Below the pieces are notes generated by a model. The model was not told the DNA's origin and did not search any database. It was given only the letters and a program-made list of their open reading frames with translations. Shown piece by piece: positions 1 to 12,318 of a stretch of DNA of 64,000 nucleotides; positions within the stretch are counted from its first letter, which is position 1, and the number at the start of each line of letters is the position of its first letter. The position numbers and the translations under genes were made by a program. The stretch is from Ascidia mentula (Eukaryota; Chordata; Ascidiacea; Phlebobranchia; Ascidiidae), in assembly GCA_947561715.1 (NCBI GenBank), contig OX387202.1, positions 8,507,001-8,571,000 on the forward strand, given 5' to 3'.

Positions 1-517
1 GCAAGAAAAGTTGGATGCCAACTAAAAGCACACTACTAATGATTAATATGCTCTCAGTGCACAACCGTACAGTTGCACACAACTATGGGTAAATTGATAG
101 CACTACAGCAGTGTTTTTAAACTGGTGGTATGCCCACCACAATATTCCAGAATGGTACGCGAACACCTTTCCATAATTTGCAGATATAGCTCGAATTTAA
201 AAAATCGTAAGTGATTTCAACATGTTTGTTAATTCATCCCCTAGGTTACTTTGTAACACTCAGCTAGGTGGTATGCATCAAAATTGTTTTTAAAGTGGTT
301 CGCAACCACAAAAAGGTTACAGCACTACAGCATATCAAAAATGCTGTACAAAGTTAAGTCATTACCATTGTTCTCAGAATTGAATGCTTTGAATCTGATC
401 CACCGATTAAATGGCATCCAACATGATTTGAACTACTGTCACGTCTTATTAAAACTGTTATCTAAATGAAGTATGGGTTAATCATATCTTTTGAAGAATT
501 AACACAACAAATGCAAC

Positions 518-3500
518 CTGAAATTTTCCCTGATTTTGGTCAGAACTTGAAGAAGCTTCAGCATCAGTTACCGCAATAAATTGTAAAAGGTTAAGTAAAT
601 TGTCTTTGTCTTGTCTTGGCTTAGGTAGCATTTTTCGCATTGTTTTATTTGTTTGCTTGATCCTTTTGGGCTCACAGTGATTAGGGGCATGATCATGCTC
701 GAAAATATGATGCTCTTGTTTGCATAATAGGGGTACTTTTTCTTTGTCCTTACTCAGTTTTTCAGAATGTTCAATACCATTATCTTTTGTTATTGTATCA
801 GTGAGAATATTTGCAGGTGTTGCAGTATTATGACATGCACTGCAAAGTGTTATTTCAGTAGAATCTTCTGGTTCCTTACTCATATGTTTAGTAATCTCTT
901 GAAGAACTTGACAATTATTGACATGAGAATAACCATTTTTTACTTTTTCTGAGCTCTTAAATGTTTGCAGCTGGGAGACACTAGAAGTTGATCCCTCATG
1001 ACTTATTGGTGATTGTGAGGAAGTTGTTGACGGTTCAACCATGCAATCACCATTACAACTTGTTATTGGAGTGTTCTGTAGGTTGTCACTTGATTCTTGG
1101 TTGATAATTTGCAAATTATCATTTTGAGTCTCACTGACTGATACTTCTCCCAATTGCTGCTCACTTAAAAAAAGTTGTTATTGCTGAATAAACAGAACAT
1201 GTTATTGTGTAAATGCGGACAAAGTTAATGAAATTAGTTGCTTATATGTACCATTTATAGAACATTTCCCATTCACAAAAAAATAATAAATCATCACATG
1301 CAAATAAACAAACCTTGATATATATTCGCTTGAATGCCTTTCTTGGATGGGAGAACTATTTGCCTCATCAGAAGTTATATTAGTTAGAGAGTTATGGTTG
1401 AGCAAGTTTCTGGTGTCAGCCTCACCGGCATATTTATCTGACATAGAAAAAACAAAATTAATATATATGTCAGAGGTAATTAAATTAGACTGTCTGCTTA
1501 ACACCTTCAGTAATCATAGAATCAAGTGCCTGTGATAAATCATTTTCACAAAAATGATCATTACTCTTTAAATTGGATGCAACACTGAGACTACTATCAC
1601 TTGAAGTTACACTGCTTCTGTGTCTGTGGTTGATTGTATTGTGTGGAAAGGAGCTGAACAAACTTGACCTCCCTGAAATACAGTATTACCCAGTCTTTGT
1701 TTTGCTGAATGTTCAGGGGTACATTTGTCATGGCAAAACATAAACAACAGTACAATGGTTAATTTAGGTTTGGTGTTTTACAAAGCCCTGTACAGCAATC
1801 ACAATCATGCATATAAAAAGCTGTTAACAGTTCAAATTCAACAAATAAAAATAAAACCAAATTGACTGTATTAAGTTTTTTTAAAAACAATTCTGTCATT
1901 GAGGATTTTCTTCAGAGCGATTGAATTACATGAAAAAGAAATTCTGGCAAACTACTTTGTTTTTACAAGAAATAGCGGGCAAGACTTACCATCAGCAACA
2001 ACAAATGACAAACCACCAGATGGTTGATCTAGAGCATTTTTCTTACTAAGGGGGCCGGTGTAGCGTTGTTCCCTAAACAGTGTGGCTTAACAAGCTATTT
2101 TTCAAACATTTATAATATAGATTAGCACAAAAAGATAAGTATTACACATTTAAGCCTTAAACAATAAATTTGATAATTTTGAAATCATTTCATGATGTAT
2201 ATATATTATTTGTCTTAAAATAAGCAAGTGATGCATTTTTTATATAACAGCCATTACTGTCAATGGTTTCATTGCTTTATTGCTAGGGTGTGCAACCTTT
2301 CGTGCAGCCAGGCCAACTACGCCCAATCAGAAAGATACATAACAAATTTTTACATTTATCTTTTAAAAACGATAGAGTGTCACAAAATCTCATTTCACAA
2401 ACTGCTGGTTGCACACCCCAAATTTAAAAGACTGATGAAGACAGACTCTTTGATTCCATTCAAAAAAGCAAGGCTGTTGTGCAAACAGAAAAACACTTGA
2501 CTGTCAATATATCTTGATACCACAGCATCTTTATTCCATAATAATCTAAAGTGAGTTGTTTTTCATTGTGTAACAACATTCTTCATTAATGTTGTAAAGG
2601 TTTTGTTCATTACTTGCACATTACCTGCTGTGAAGTCTCTCCAAAATTTCTGTCACAGGAACATCAAGTTTCCCCAAGAACCTTCTAAATGTTGGATGAC
2701 CCCTATCAAATCTATCTCGGACTTCAAACTCAATCACATCACTTCTCAATACTTGCACATAAAACTGCAACAAATATGTATATTTATCATGTTTTCTTTC
2801 TAAACAAAAAGCTGGGATGTGTCTCTTTAAATACAAAGACAATATGCCTACTGAGCATAATTAAATAGTAACATACTGATACACTATGTCTTGGCTGTGA
2901 TTCCAGTAAACCTAGTGATCGTTAAGCAAGGACCTGCGCAGTGGGGCGATCCAGCCTTGTCATTTCTGTTTTGTCTAATACACTTTTTTCGAAAATTGGG
3001 GGAAAAAACAAGATACCATTCAAGCTGCCCAATTTGGTTTGGAAAACAATGTTAAATTAAGTTGTAAAATTGTTTTCAAATGTCCCCATGACATAATTAT
3101 AGGGACATATTGTACGTGAAGTACACATACATATTTTATAATATCAAAACCTTTTTATCAAAGTTTTGTAATGAAAATAATTATATTGTAATTTAAACTA
3201 TATATTACTGTAAACCTGTTCTTTCCAAGTTGGATTTGTGGTATCTTCAACCTGCTTTGTGTGTAGTATTTGTTTGTGGTGGGCACGTTTTTTGCGATTT
3301 GCCCCAGGAAGTACTCTCAATTTTACATATGGATCGGGGTTGAAGAAAACCCCTCTCTTCAAATTATAGCCGGTGATTCCTGCAAAGAGTAAACAAAATG
3401 TAGGTTGAATATAAATTTGGTATTTACTCTATCTGCTTGCTGATTAAAATGGTAAGTAGATAAAGTATATGTATGTTGAAATGGCGAATGAATAGAGCAG

Positions 3501-4180
3501 GCCTGCCCAACCCACAACCAACTTATGGCGCTCTACGATGTTTTAATTTGATCTGCTGTATGTTATGAGTTTGGATGAAGTATATTTTCCATCACAATAG
3601 ATCAGTTAATTCTGTTATAGATCTATTAATCAAAATCTTGTTTGTTGAACACTGTCAATATACAAATTTGGTGAGAATGCAAAGCAGTTGGCAACAGTGT
3701 GCATAATTAATGACTGATTACAACTTCTTATTGTTAATTGTAACGTCACAATAAAATGATTTTATACTCCACAATGTACAAAGATTTTATGCTAGATATC
3801 TGATGATATTGTTTGGAATGTTTGCCAAACTAAAGTTACGTGTAAAGTAAGAAATTAACAGTTAATTTAGCTAAAATGAACAGATACAAAATGAAAACAT
3901 AAATAGTGTGATAAGAACGCAATGTTATTAATAAGTAAAAGACTTAATTGGTATTTAATTTTGAAAAATGTTTGTGGGCCCTGCAACACCTACAAAGTTG
4001 GGCAGACCTGACACAGGGGATTGGAGTAAATGGGCATGGGCAGAGACTAAATTTCATTTCCCAAAAATCGTGATTAGCAAAAAACATATGCAAGCATATG
4101 ACAACTATACCTGTTATAAGAAAAGACAAGTATGTATCAGAACCGCTGCTAACACTTATTTCATTATGTTCTTCAGACAT
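518..4180 (-). CDS. HECW: HECW1/2-like C2-HECT E3 ubiquitin ligase, 5' part
   Basis: Seven phase-matched coding exons: 4111-4180, 3216-3379, 2625-2764, 1990-2072, 1505-1672, 1314-1437 and 518-1163. Exons 2-4 encode a C2 domain that follows human HECW1/2 closely: FFNPDPYVKLRVLPG, then AHHKQ, DTTNPTW, DVIEFEVRDRF and RRFLGKLDVPV. After the C2 domain comes a Ser/Thr/acid-rich linker, as in the family, where the C2 domain binds membrane and the C-terminal HECT domain transfers ubiquitin. The last exon ends at a GT donor at 516-517, so the WW and HECT exons should lie beyond the left edge. I chose the ATG at 4178-4180; a strong poly-pyrimidine/AG site at about 4233 could be a trans-splice acceptor. 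The HECW N-terminal domain seen in vertebrates is not in this model and may be lost or lie upstream. The C2 call is firm, the 5' end is not. Confidence 0.82.
2931..2960. repeat. Short fragment of the repeat family seen at 4463-4860
   Basis: A stretch containing CTGCGCAGTGGGGCGATCC lies in an intron of the HECW-like gene. The same motif, in the opposite orientation, occurs at about 4500-4525 inside the tRNA-containing insertion. This suggests a dispersed repeat piece; its ends cannot be set by eye. Confidence 0.45.
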
Positions 4181-4462
4181 TGTAGCATTTATACACACTT
4201 ACATGGTACACCAAATATAGGTCGGCTACAACTAAAAAAACAAAAATATTAAAATAAGTTGCCTTGAATAGTTTTTGGATGTTGTGAATAAAAAAAACTT
4301 CCATGCCAGCATGGCTCTTTTCTGCCACAACTATTAAATAAACTGCCGTTACCGACAAAAACGATTGCATTGGTTCTCTAGTGTTGTTCTGAGCACAAAA
4401 CATCACCGTTGTTGAACCATGTTCCACACTCATTCTGGCAGAATAATGAATAGTATTTACCA

Positions 4463-4860
4463 ACGCAGAAGTAATGCCATGCATAAGCATAGCAAGGCGG
4501 GATCGCCCCACTGCGCAGGCCTTTATATTTGGCGATCACAGCTCTAACATTCTGATCACAAGGTTCACAGGCTTCGCAGCCAAGGCATTGCAGCCAAGCT
4601 GGATCAGCCACTTTTCCCGACAAGTCGGAGCGAGATCTGAAAAATCAAGCTCCCGGTGAGGTTTGAACTCACGACCCTGGGCTAACCAGGCCCAACGCTC
4701 TACCAACTGAGCTACAGGAGCTCAGTGGCTTCATGGGGTATATTGTGGCCAAGGTACACTGGTGCGCAAGCGCACAACTTGTCAGGCGACCTTCACATGC
4801 GTAGAGGATCTCCACCACCGTAAGTGGCTGATCCAGCTTGGCTGCGAAGCCTGTGAACCT
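4463..4860 (-). mobile_element. tRNA-containing SINE-like insertion with 12-bp target duplication
   Basis: A 398-bp segment flanked by a perfect 12-bp direct repeat, TAGTATTTACCA, at 4451-4462 and 4861-4872. Inside lie a tRNA-like sequence (4649-4721, minus) and an inverted repeat: 4822-4861 (40 nt) matches the reverse complement of 4560-4613, the left copy carrying an extra 14-nt GCAGCCAAG duplication. Long target duplications point to LINE-driven retroposition, so a tRNA-derived SINE is the best guess. The tRNA part being central rather than at the 5' end, and the inverted arms, are unusual for a plain SINE. No poly-A tail was seen. Confidence 0.6.
4649..4721 (-). tRNA. tRNA-like sequence, anticodon loop reads GGT; probably part of a repeat
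   Basis: 73 nt that fold as a cloverleaf on the minus strand: 7-bp acceptor stem GCTCCTG/CGGGAGC (one T-G pair), D arm GCTC/GAGC, anticodon stem TGGGC/GCCCA with loop CTGGTTA, and T arm GTGAG/CTCAC with loop TTCAAAC. Pol III A and B boxes are recognisable. Two points argue against a working gene: there is one base too many between the D and anticodon stems, and GGT (Thr) is not a usual eukaryotic cytosolic anticodon. It also sits inside a repeat with target duplications. I take it as the tRNA-derived head of a retroposon; a true tRNA gene is the less likely option. Confidence 0.5.
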
Positions 4861-4872
4861 TAGTATTTACCA

Positions 4873-5238
4873 TGTTTTAAAACAATTTAGGAAATTGGAA
4901 ATGGACACTTAAACTATGCTTGAACTTAAAATTCCAAGGGATACAAATCCACTTAAATTAAACCCTGATTAGGCATTGAAGCTAAGAGTAGATACAAAAA
5001 TAATGACCATGAAATCACAAATTATTTGTAAGCGGTAATTTGAACATGGTCCGGGCGCATAATTCCAAATTGGTTGGATGCAATTTAAAAAGAATAAAAT
5101 TTCCTTTTCAACCAACTAAACCAATTTTGGCACAACTTCACCCAATCTTCAACCGAAGAGTGGCGCATGTGCTGTGTCGCAACTAAATTATCTCCACTTC
5201 CTGCAAAATAATTTAAAATTTCGTGGTTGTTTTCTTAT
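4873..5238. other. Intergenic, nothing recognised
   Basis: AT-rich sequence between the SINE-like insertion and the long-inverted-repeat element. No gene, repeat or RNA was recognised. Confidence 0.5.
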
Positions 5239-5484
5239 CTCTTCTTACTATTGTCATTCTGGCAGAATCCAAAATTATTGTTTCGCAAAATGCGTTCCGC
5301 ATCAATGAGCAGCATTGCACAAGAAGGTTTAACTTGTACAAGAGTTTATTGTTGGTATATAACATACCAGTAAGCATTATTTTGCAAAATATTTCACTTC
5401 TTAATCATTTCGTACCAATACCTCTGTAGAAGTCCCAAGTTTATATTCAAAATAACCTGAAATACGGATCTTATTGCTCATTTT

Positions 5485-6945
5485 TGCATTGCTGGTGACG
5501 TCACTTTCAATCAAATGCCGAACCACTTTCCGCTTCATAGGATTTTATTTAAATCTCAGTATCTGTCAAGGATGGAGTGCAGAATAGCGTGAAAGTAATA
5601 AAAATCGGTAGAGATCCCACGTATTCCATCAGAATGACCTGAAACACCAGTGTTTTTGCGCTTTTTTGCATTGCCGGTGACGTCACATTCAATCAAGTGC
5701 CAAACCACTTTCCGCTTCATAGGATTTTATTTAAATCTCAGTATCTGTCAAGGATGGAGTGCAGAATAGCGTGAAAGTAATAAAAATCGGTAGAGATCCC
5801 ACGTATTCCATCAGAATGACCTGAAACACCAGTGTTTTTGCGCTTTTTTGCATTGCCGGTGACGTCACTTTCAATCAAGTGCCAAACCACTTTCCGCTTC
5901 ATAGGATTTTATTTAAATCTCAGTATCTGTCAAGGATAGAGTCCAGATTAGCGTGAAATTAATAAAAATCGGTAGAGATCCCACGTATTCCATCAGAATG
6001 ACCTAAAACACGGGTGTTTTTGCGCTTTTTTGCATTGCCGGTGACGTCACATTCAATCAAGTGCCAAACCACTTTCCGCTTCATAGGATTTTATTTAAAT
6101 CTCAGTATCTGTCAAGAATGGAGTGCAGAATAGCGTGAAAGTAATAAAAATCGGTAGAGATCCCACGTATTCCATCAGAATGACCTGAAACACCAGTGTT
6201 TTTGCGCTTTTTTGCATTGCCGGTGACGTCACTTTCAATCAAGTGCCAAACCACTTTCCGCTTCATAGGATTTTTTCTAAATCTCAGTATCTGTCAAGGA
6301 TAAAGTGCAGAATAGCGTGAAAGTAATAAAAATCAGTAGAGATCCCACGTATTCCATCAGAATGACCTGAAACACCAGTGTTTTTGCGCTTTTTTGCATT
6401 GCCGGTGACGTCACATTCAATCAAGTGCCAAACCACTTTCCGCTTCATAGGATTTTATTTAAATCTCAGTATCTGTAAAGGATAGAGTGAAGAATAGCGT
6501 GAAAGTAATAAAAATCGGTAGAGATCCCACGTATTCCATCAGAATGACCTAAAACACGTGTGTTTTTGCGCTCTTTTGCATTGCCGGTGACGTCACTTTC
6601 AATCAAGTGCCAAACCACTTTCCGCTTCATAGGATTTTTTTTAAATCTCAGTATCTGTCAAGGATAAAGTGCAGAATAGCGAGAAAGTAATAAAAATCGG
6701 TAGAGATCCCACGTATTCCATCAGAATGACCTAAAACACGTGTGTTTTTGCGCTCTTTTGCATTGCCGGTGACGTCACTTTCAATCAAGTGCCAAACCAC
6801 TTTCCGCTTCATAGGATTTTATTTAAATCTCAGTATCTGTCAAGGATGGAGTGCAGAATAGCGTGAAAGTAATAAAAATCGGGAGAGATCCCACGTTTTC
6901 CATCAGAATGACTTCAAACCAGGGCTTTTTCACTTTTTTGCGATT
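5485..6945 (+). repeat. Tandem array of a 182-bp unit, left arm, 8 units
   Basis: The landmark AGGATTTTAT recurs at 5539, 5721, 5903, 6085, 6267, 6449, 6631 and 6813, with every spacing exactly 182 bp. Units differ by scattered base changes only; no insertion or deletion shifts the register. Each unit contains GTGACGTCAC, which includes the full CRE palindrome TGACGTCA (first at 5496-5503), followed alternately by TTTC or ATTC. The last unit fades out after about 6940. Together with the array at 10247-12318 it forms the arms of the transposon. Confidence 0.95.
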
Positions 6946-8414
6946 TTTGATGAGGCCCAACGCTCCACCAGATGAGCTGTACATGATCGAAACGATTAGA
7001 GAAGTCAGATTTTGGCCTATGCAGTGTTTCGTGCACAAATTGCCTGGCAAAATTTGCATTTACGATATCCACCATTGTAATCAAACAACACAGAAATGTT
7101 TACATTGCATGCTATAAATACCATAGCTGCCAAATGAGGGTTTTCTCATTGTGACGATCCTGTCTCGTTATGCGATAGCCTTAGAGGTGCTTAATATTAT
7201 CCGATTGGGAGTTTGTATTGACGAATGGTAGTGGCGAAATCGTCGGATTCTAACCTTATTTCCATACCGACATTAACATCCTTTGCAACACTTCTTGATT
7301 AAATATGCCAATTGCCCATGCTGGTTGACTTGATTCGATATTTTGCATGTTTAATTTCGGTTTACGTCGCTTTATAAAGTATGGTGATACACATACCAAA
7401 CTCGTTTGTTAGTCTTTTCATAAACACGCCTAACCCTTGCGAATATGTACATGTAACCATTTATGTTGACTTCCTTTCAATACGAAGGTTGCTTAGATTT
7501 ATATTTCGGCTTGTAAAGGGCGTCATCAGTTTCCGTGGAATGCAAAACATATATAAGCAATGTGATAAACATTTGAAACATAGGTCCAGGAAGTATCAAA
7601 CCTTTTACTCAGCACTATAGATACGGTAATCGATCGACAGCCTGCCAGGGTAGCTTGGTTCCATCATCCAGTAAGGTTTGAACAAATGATTTTTTCTCTC
7701 GTTTGTTTTCCTTTTTGTATTGCGAATGTGCATGGTCGCCATTAGGCCTATTATTAGCATTGCGCACACCTTTATCGTCAATTTTGCGTGTAAAACGTAC
7801 TGTGAACATACATTATTTTTCAAACATTTTTTTTTATATATTGAAGTACATCCCAATATCAGGGTTAAGTACTTTGTAGCGTCATTCGATTTAAATTGCG
7901 ATCGTGTGATGCAAACCGCCTTTGACATATGGGTGAAAATGTACCCGCAATCGCGTTGGTAAGAATTTGCATTGACACTTACCAAGTCGCATGTGGGATA
8001 ATGTCAGAACTGGAAGCTGCATTGATAAAATTGTCATCGCATTCCATCGTTAGGGGAGTTTGTTTGTGACAGGGATACTTCACCCTACGTAATGGGCTGG
8101 GGCTTTCTTACCCAAATTTTATTTACGAGCCCAGCACTGTCTTTCTCTCACAATATCACATATCACGAGACTATATGTTTATACGGTAACGCTTTTCGCC
8201 CTTTCTGACCGTTCTATTTGATTCTAAATATATTCCATTTTATTTTATGCTATTTAGTTACATTTCATCAATAAACAATTATACCCAACTGCCTGCATCT
8301 TAGCCAAGTGCACTGGTAAACGACAATTCAAAGGCAATTAGCCAGCATAATCATCGTGACAAGTTGCAACTTCACATTCAAACCCTAAACGTATATTATG
8401 TTGTTTTGGACATA
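6946..8414. other. Left part of the transposon core, no gene recognised
   Basis: Non-repetitive sequence inside the long-inverted-repeat element. Several short open frames exist (up to about 126 codons) but none shows a known domain, and their codon content looks random. It may be a decayed coding region or captured DNA. Confidence 0.5.
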
Positions 8415-8553
8415 CTGTTGGCCAGGCTTTAAATAACGAGCACGTTCGTTATGTTGTTTGGGACATCGGTGTCATAATATTGTACGCGTACCTTAGATAA
8501 CGTGCGTGTGTCGTAATAATGAACGTGCGCGTTATCTAAAGCCTGGCCAACAG
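8415..8553. repeat. 139-bp imperfect hairpin
   Basis: 8415-8452 and 8516-8553 are inverted copies of a 38-nt arm beginning CTGTTGGCCAGGCTTTA, with only a few mismatches and a loop of about 63 nt. It has the look of a small foldback or MITE inside the core of the larger element. The GGCCAAC..GTCATAA motif is shared with the neighbouring palindrome at 8620-9676. Confidence 0.75.
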
Positions 8554-8619
8554 TGTCAAATTCCAAATAAGAGCGACATCATGTGGAATAATAAGGCACG
8601 CGCGCGTTAGTAAGCAACA

Positions 8620-9676
8620 CGTTCGATATTAGTGTACATGTACCTTAACAGGACATATTTCATGGCCAACAACGTCATAAGTCAAACTGATGTACGCGTA
8701 CCTAGTTAACGAACATGCAACTTATTAAGGTGCTTGTAACTTAGTAACATGTTAAGTTGGCCGACAGTGTCATAATCTTAGGTAAAATTACTTGTACTAT
8801 CGTCGTATATTTTCATTTCAAACAACAAATAGTTAGCTTCAAGTCAAAGCTTATGGGAGTCGATATGCCCTTGTTTTCTGCTTTTACTTTGCAAATATCA
8901 CTCATGCATCCATCTTGTGGATATCTGTGGTTCGCACCGTTTACTTTGATGTATCGCAACCCCAAAGAGAACCTAAAACGTGAGGTTTTACTGCAATCAA
9001 CTCTGCTTTTTGGCAAGCTTAACACGATTAAATTGCGACGTAAAGATGCCAACTTTGTAAAATTATTGTGTGGCATTGCAAGCGCTGTAAAATTCTTTTG
9101 AATATTGGCAGCCCATGCGCATTAAAACAAAGTATGTATATGTTTACTATAACTTAAAATCAAAATAATTTGTAAAGGCATATGCGTACGTAAAAGTACA
9201 AGGTTAGCTGAGAATACAGCGCAATTTCGCTGTTCAAATGTTCAATTCTGGAAAAAGAGGACAAATTTGACAAAGGATAAATATTTGAAAAATACATTTC
9301 CGGTACTTACAAATTTGTGCGGGGCCATGGTATATTTGGGCCTGTGATGAAACACTTAGATTTTTAAGCAGTTGCGATAACATTTGAGGATTTGACATAG
9401 ATCTGACGCTACCTGCCACTAGATGGATACATGAGTGATATTAGCAAAGGTGAAAGCAGAAAACAAGAGCATATCGACGCCCATAAGCTGATGACAGTAC
9501 ATGTAATTTTACATAGGATTATGAAACTATCGGCCAACTTAACATGCGCGCACGTTAATTAGTTACGTTAATAAGTTGCATGTTCGTTAATTAAGTACGC
9601 GTACATGAGTTTGACTTATTACACGGTTGGCCATGAAATGTATCCTATTAAGGTGCATGTACAGTAATAGCGAACG
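8620..9676. repeat. Nested 1.06-kb palindrome inside the transposon core
   Basis: The left arm 8620-8920 and right arm 9416-9676 are inverted copies at roughly 80% identity by eye, with small gaps. Shared stretches include GTACGCGTAC, GTTAAGTTGGCCGA and GTCGATATGC. The spacer 8921-9415 (about 495 bp) shows nothing recognised. The lower arm identity compared with the 182-bp arrays suggests this foldback is older than the last homogenisation of the outer arms, or belongs to a separate family that inserted earlier. Confidence 0.8.
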
Positions 9677-10246
9677 TTTCCGACTCATGAAAATTTCAGC
9701 AATCTTTGATCCTGTTACCAGTAGGTACTAACCACAGATGATGCAGAAATGTTTATGAACTCAATTGTCAAAGATGTGGCAGTTATCAAAACTCCTGATA
9801 ATCTAAAACTGTCCGAATAAACGTGCGCAATGTTTTTTCTTTAATTGTGCCTGTTTACCCAATTTGTTTCTTAGATTTAGTGGCCACCATGAAAATTGTG
9901 TTTCTTATATGTTTGTGTAACAAGCAAAGATGACTTTCACCTGTGATACATCAACATCATGCACAAATTTAACATTTTTTAAGAGTAAATATCATTTCAT
10001 TTGAAAATGTTAAATCAAAATATTTATTTTAACAAGCATTACCTTTACGGTCATTTATATTCACTACAAAAAGAAGGAAAAAGAATTGGACGCACATTGC
10101 ACAATAAAACGTTCTTTGCAAGTTCATAAGTGTGACACATTGTGATTAGAAGGGAAAATGTATGATATTGCGTGAAAAATCGAGTGTGCCACTCCATTAG
10201 ATATTGCGACGACATAAATCCTGGACAAATATAGAGATTTAAAAAA
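9677..10246. other. Right part of the transposon core, nothing recognised
   Basis: AT-rich sequence between the nested palindrome and the right 182-bp array. No coding or RNA feature was recognised. Confidence 0.5.
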
Positions 10247-12318
10247 ATCCTATGAAGCGGAAAGTGGTTTGGCACTTGATTGAAAGTGACGTCACCGGCA
10301 ATGCAAAAAAGCGTAAAAACACCCGTGTTTCAGGTCATTCTGATGGAATACGTGGGATCTCTACCGATTTTTATTACTTTCACGCTATTCTGCACTTTAT
10401 CCTTGACAGATACTGAGATTTAGAAAAAATCCTATGAAGCGGAAAGTGGTTTGGCACTTGATTGAATGTGACGTCACCGGCAATGCAAAAAAGCGCAAAA
10501 ACACCCGTGTTTCAGGTCATTCTGATGGAATACGTGGGATCTCTACCGATTTTTATTACTTTCTCGCTATTCTGCACTCCATCCTTGACAGATACTGAGA
10601 TTTAAATAAAATCCTATGAAGCGGAAAGTGGTTTGGCACTTGATTGAAAGTGACGTCACCGGCAATGCAAAAAAGCGCAAAAACACCCGTGTTTCAGGTC
10701 ATTCTGATGGAATACGTGGGATCTCTACCAATTGTTATTACTTTCACGCTATTCTGCACTTTATCCTTGACAGATACTGAGATTTAGAAAAAATCCTATG
10801 AAGCGGAAAGTGGTTTGGCACTTGATTGAAAGTGACGTCACCGGCAATGCAAAAAAGCCCAAAAACACCCGTGTTTCAGGTCATTCTGATGGAATACGTG
10901 GGATCTCTACCGATTGTTATTACTTTCACGCTATTCTGCACTCTATCCTTGACAGATACTGAGATTTAGAAAAAATCCTATGAAGCGGAAAGTGGTTTGG
11001 CACTTGATTGAAATTGACGTCACCGGCAATGCAAAAAAGCCCAAAAACACCCGTGTTTCAGGTCATTCTGATGGAATACGTGGGATCTCTACCGATTGTT
11101 ATTACTTTCACGCTATTCTGCACTCTATCCTTGACAGATACTGAGATTTAAATAAAATCCTATGAAGCGGAAAGTGGTTTGGTACTTGATTGAATGTGAC
11201 GTCACCGGCAATGCAAAAAAGCGCAAAAACACCCGTGTTTCAGGTCATTGTGATGGAATACGTGGGATCTCTACCGATTTTTATTAATTTCACGCTAATC
11301 TGGACTCTATCCTTGACAGATACTGAGATTTAAATAAAATCCTATGAAGCGGAAAGTGGTTTGGCACTTGATTGAATGTGACGTCACCGGCAATGCAAAA
11401 AAGCGCAAAAACACCCGTGTTTCAGGTCATTGTGATGGAATACGTGGGATCTCTACCGATTTTTATTACTTTCACGCTATTCTGCACTCCATCCTTGACA
11501 GATACTAAGATTTAAATAAAATCCTATGAAGCGGAAAGTGGTTTGGCACTTGATTGAAAGTGACGTCACCGGCAATGCAAAAAAGCGCAAAAACACCCGT
11601 GTTTCAGGTAATTCTGATGGAATACGTGGGATCTCTACCGATTTTTATTACTTTCACGCTATTCTGCACTTTATCCTTGACAGATACTGAGATTTAAATA
11701 AAATCCTATGAAGCGGAAAGTGGTTTGGGACTTGATTGAAAGTGACGTCACCGGCAATGCAAAAAAGCGCAAAAACACTGGTGTTTTAGGTCATTCTGAT
11801 GGAATACGTGGGATCTCTACCGATTTTTATTACTTTCACGCTATTCTGCACTCCATCCTTGACAGATACTGAGATTTAAATAAAATCCTATGAAGCGGAA
11901 AGTGGTTTGGCACTTGATTGAAAGTGACGTCACCGGCAATGCAAAAAAGCGAAAAAACACTGGTGTTTTAGGTCATTCTGATGGAATACGTGGGATCTCT
12001 ACCGATTTTTATTACTTTCACGCTATTCTGCACTCCATCCTTGACAGATACTGAGATTTAAATAAAATCCTATGAAGCGGAAAGTGGTTTGGCACTTGAT
12101 TGAATGTGACGTCACCGGCAATGCAAAAAAGCGAAAAAACACTGGTGTTTCAGGTCATTCTGATGGAATACTTGGGATCTCTACCGATTTTTATTACTTT
12201 CACGCTATTCTGCACTCCATCCTTGACAGATACTGAGATTTAAATAAAATCCTATGAAGCGGAAAGTGGTTCGGCATTTGATTGAAAGTGACGTCACCAG
12301 CAATGCAAAAATGAGCAA
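10247..12318 (-). repeat. Tandem array of the 182-bp unit, right arm, 12 units, inverted
   Basis: The landmark CCTATGAAGCGG recurs at 10249, 10431, 10613, 10795, 10977, 11159, 11341, 11523, 11705, 11887, 12069 and 12251, every step 182 bp. It is the reverse complement of the left array and again carries one TGACGTCA per unit. Higher-order pattern: some neighbouring units share private variants, such as CACCCGTG against CACTGGTG and TAGAAAAAAT against TAAATAAAAT. This points to local expansion by unequal exchange. Confidence 0.95.

Noticed and set aside
4649-4721. Functional tRNA-Thr(GGT) gene
   Set aside because: Unusual anticodon, an extra base before the anticodon stem, and placement inside a repeat with target duplications make a retroposon part more likely.
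8757-9101. 114-codon frame in the transposon core as a transposase remnant
   Set aside because: It overlaps one arm of the nested palindrome and shows no catalytic motif or domain.
5485-12318. CRISPR-like regular repeats
   Set aside because: The whole 182-bp unit is repeated without unique spacers and the setting is eukaryotic; it is a satellite in a transposon.
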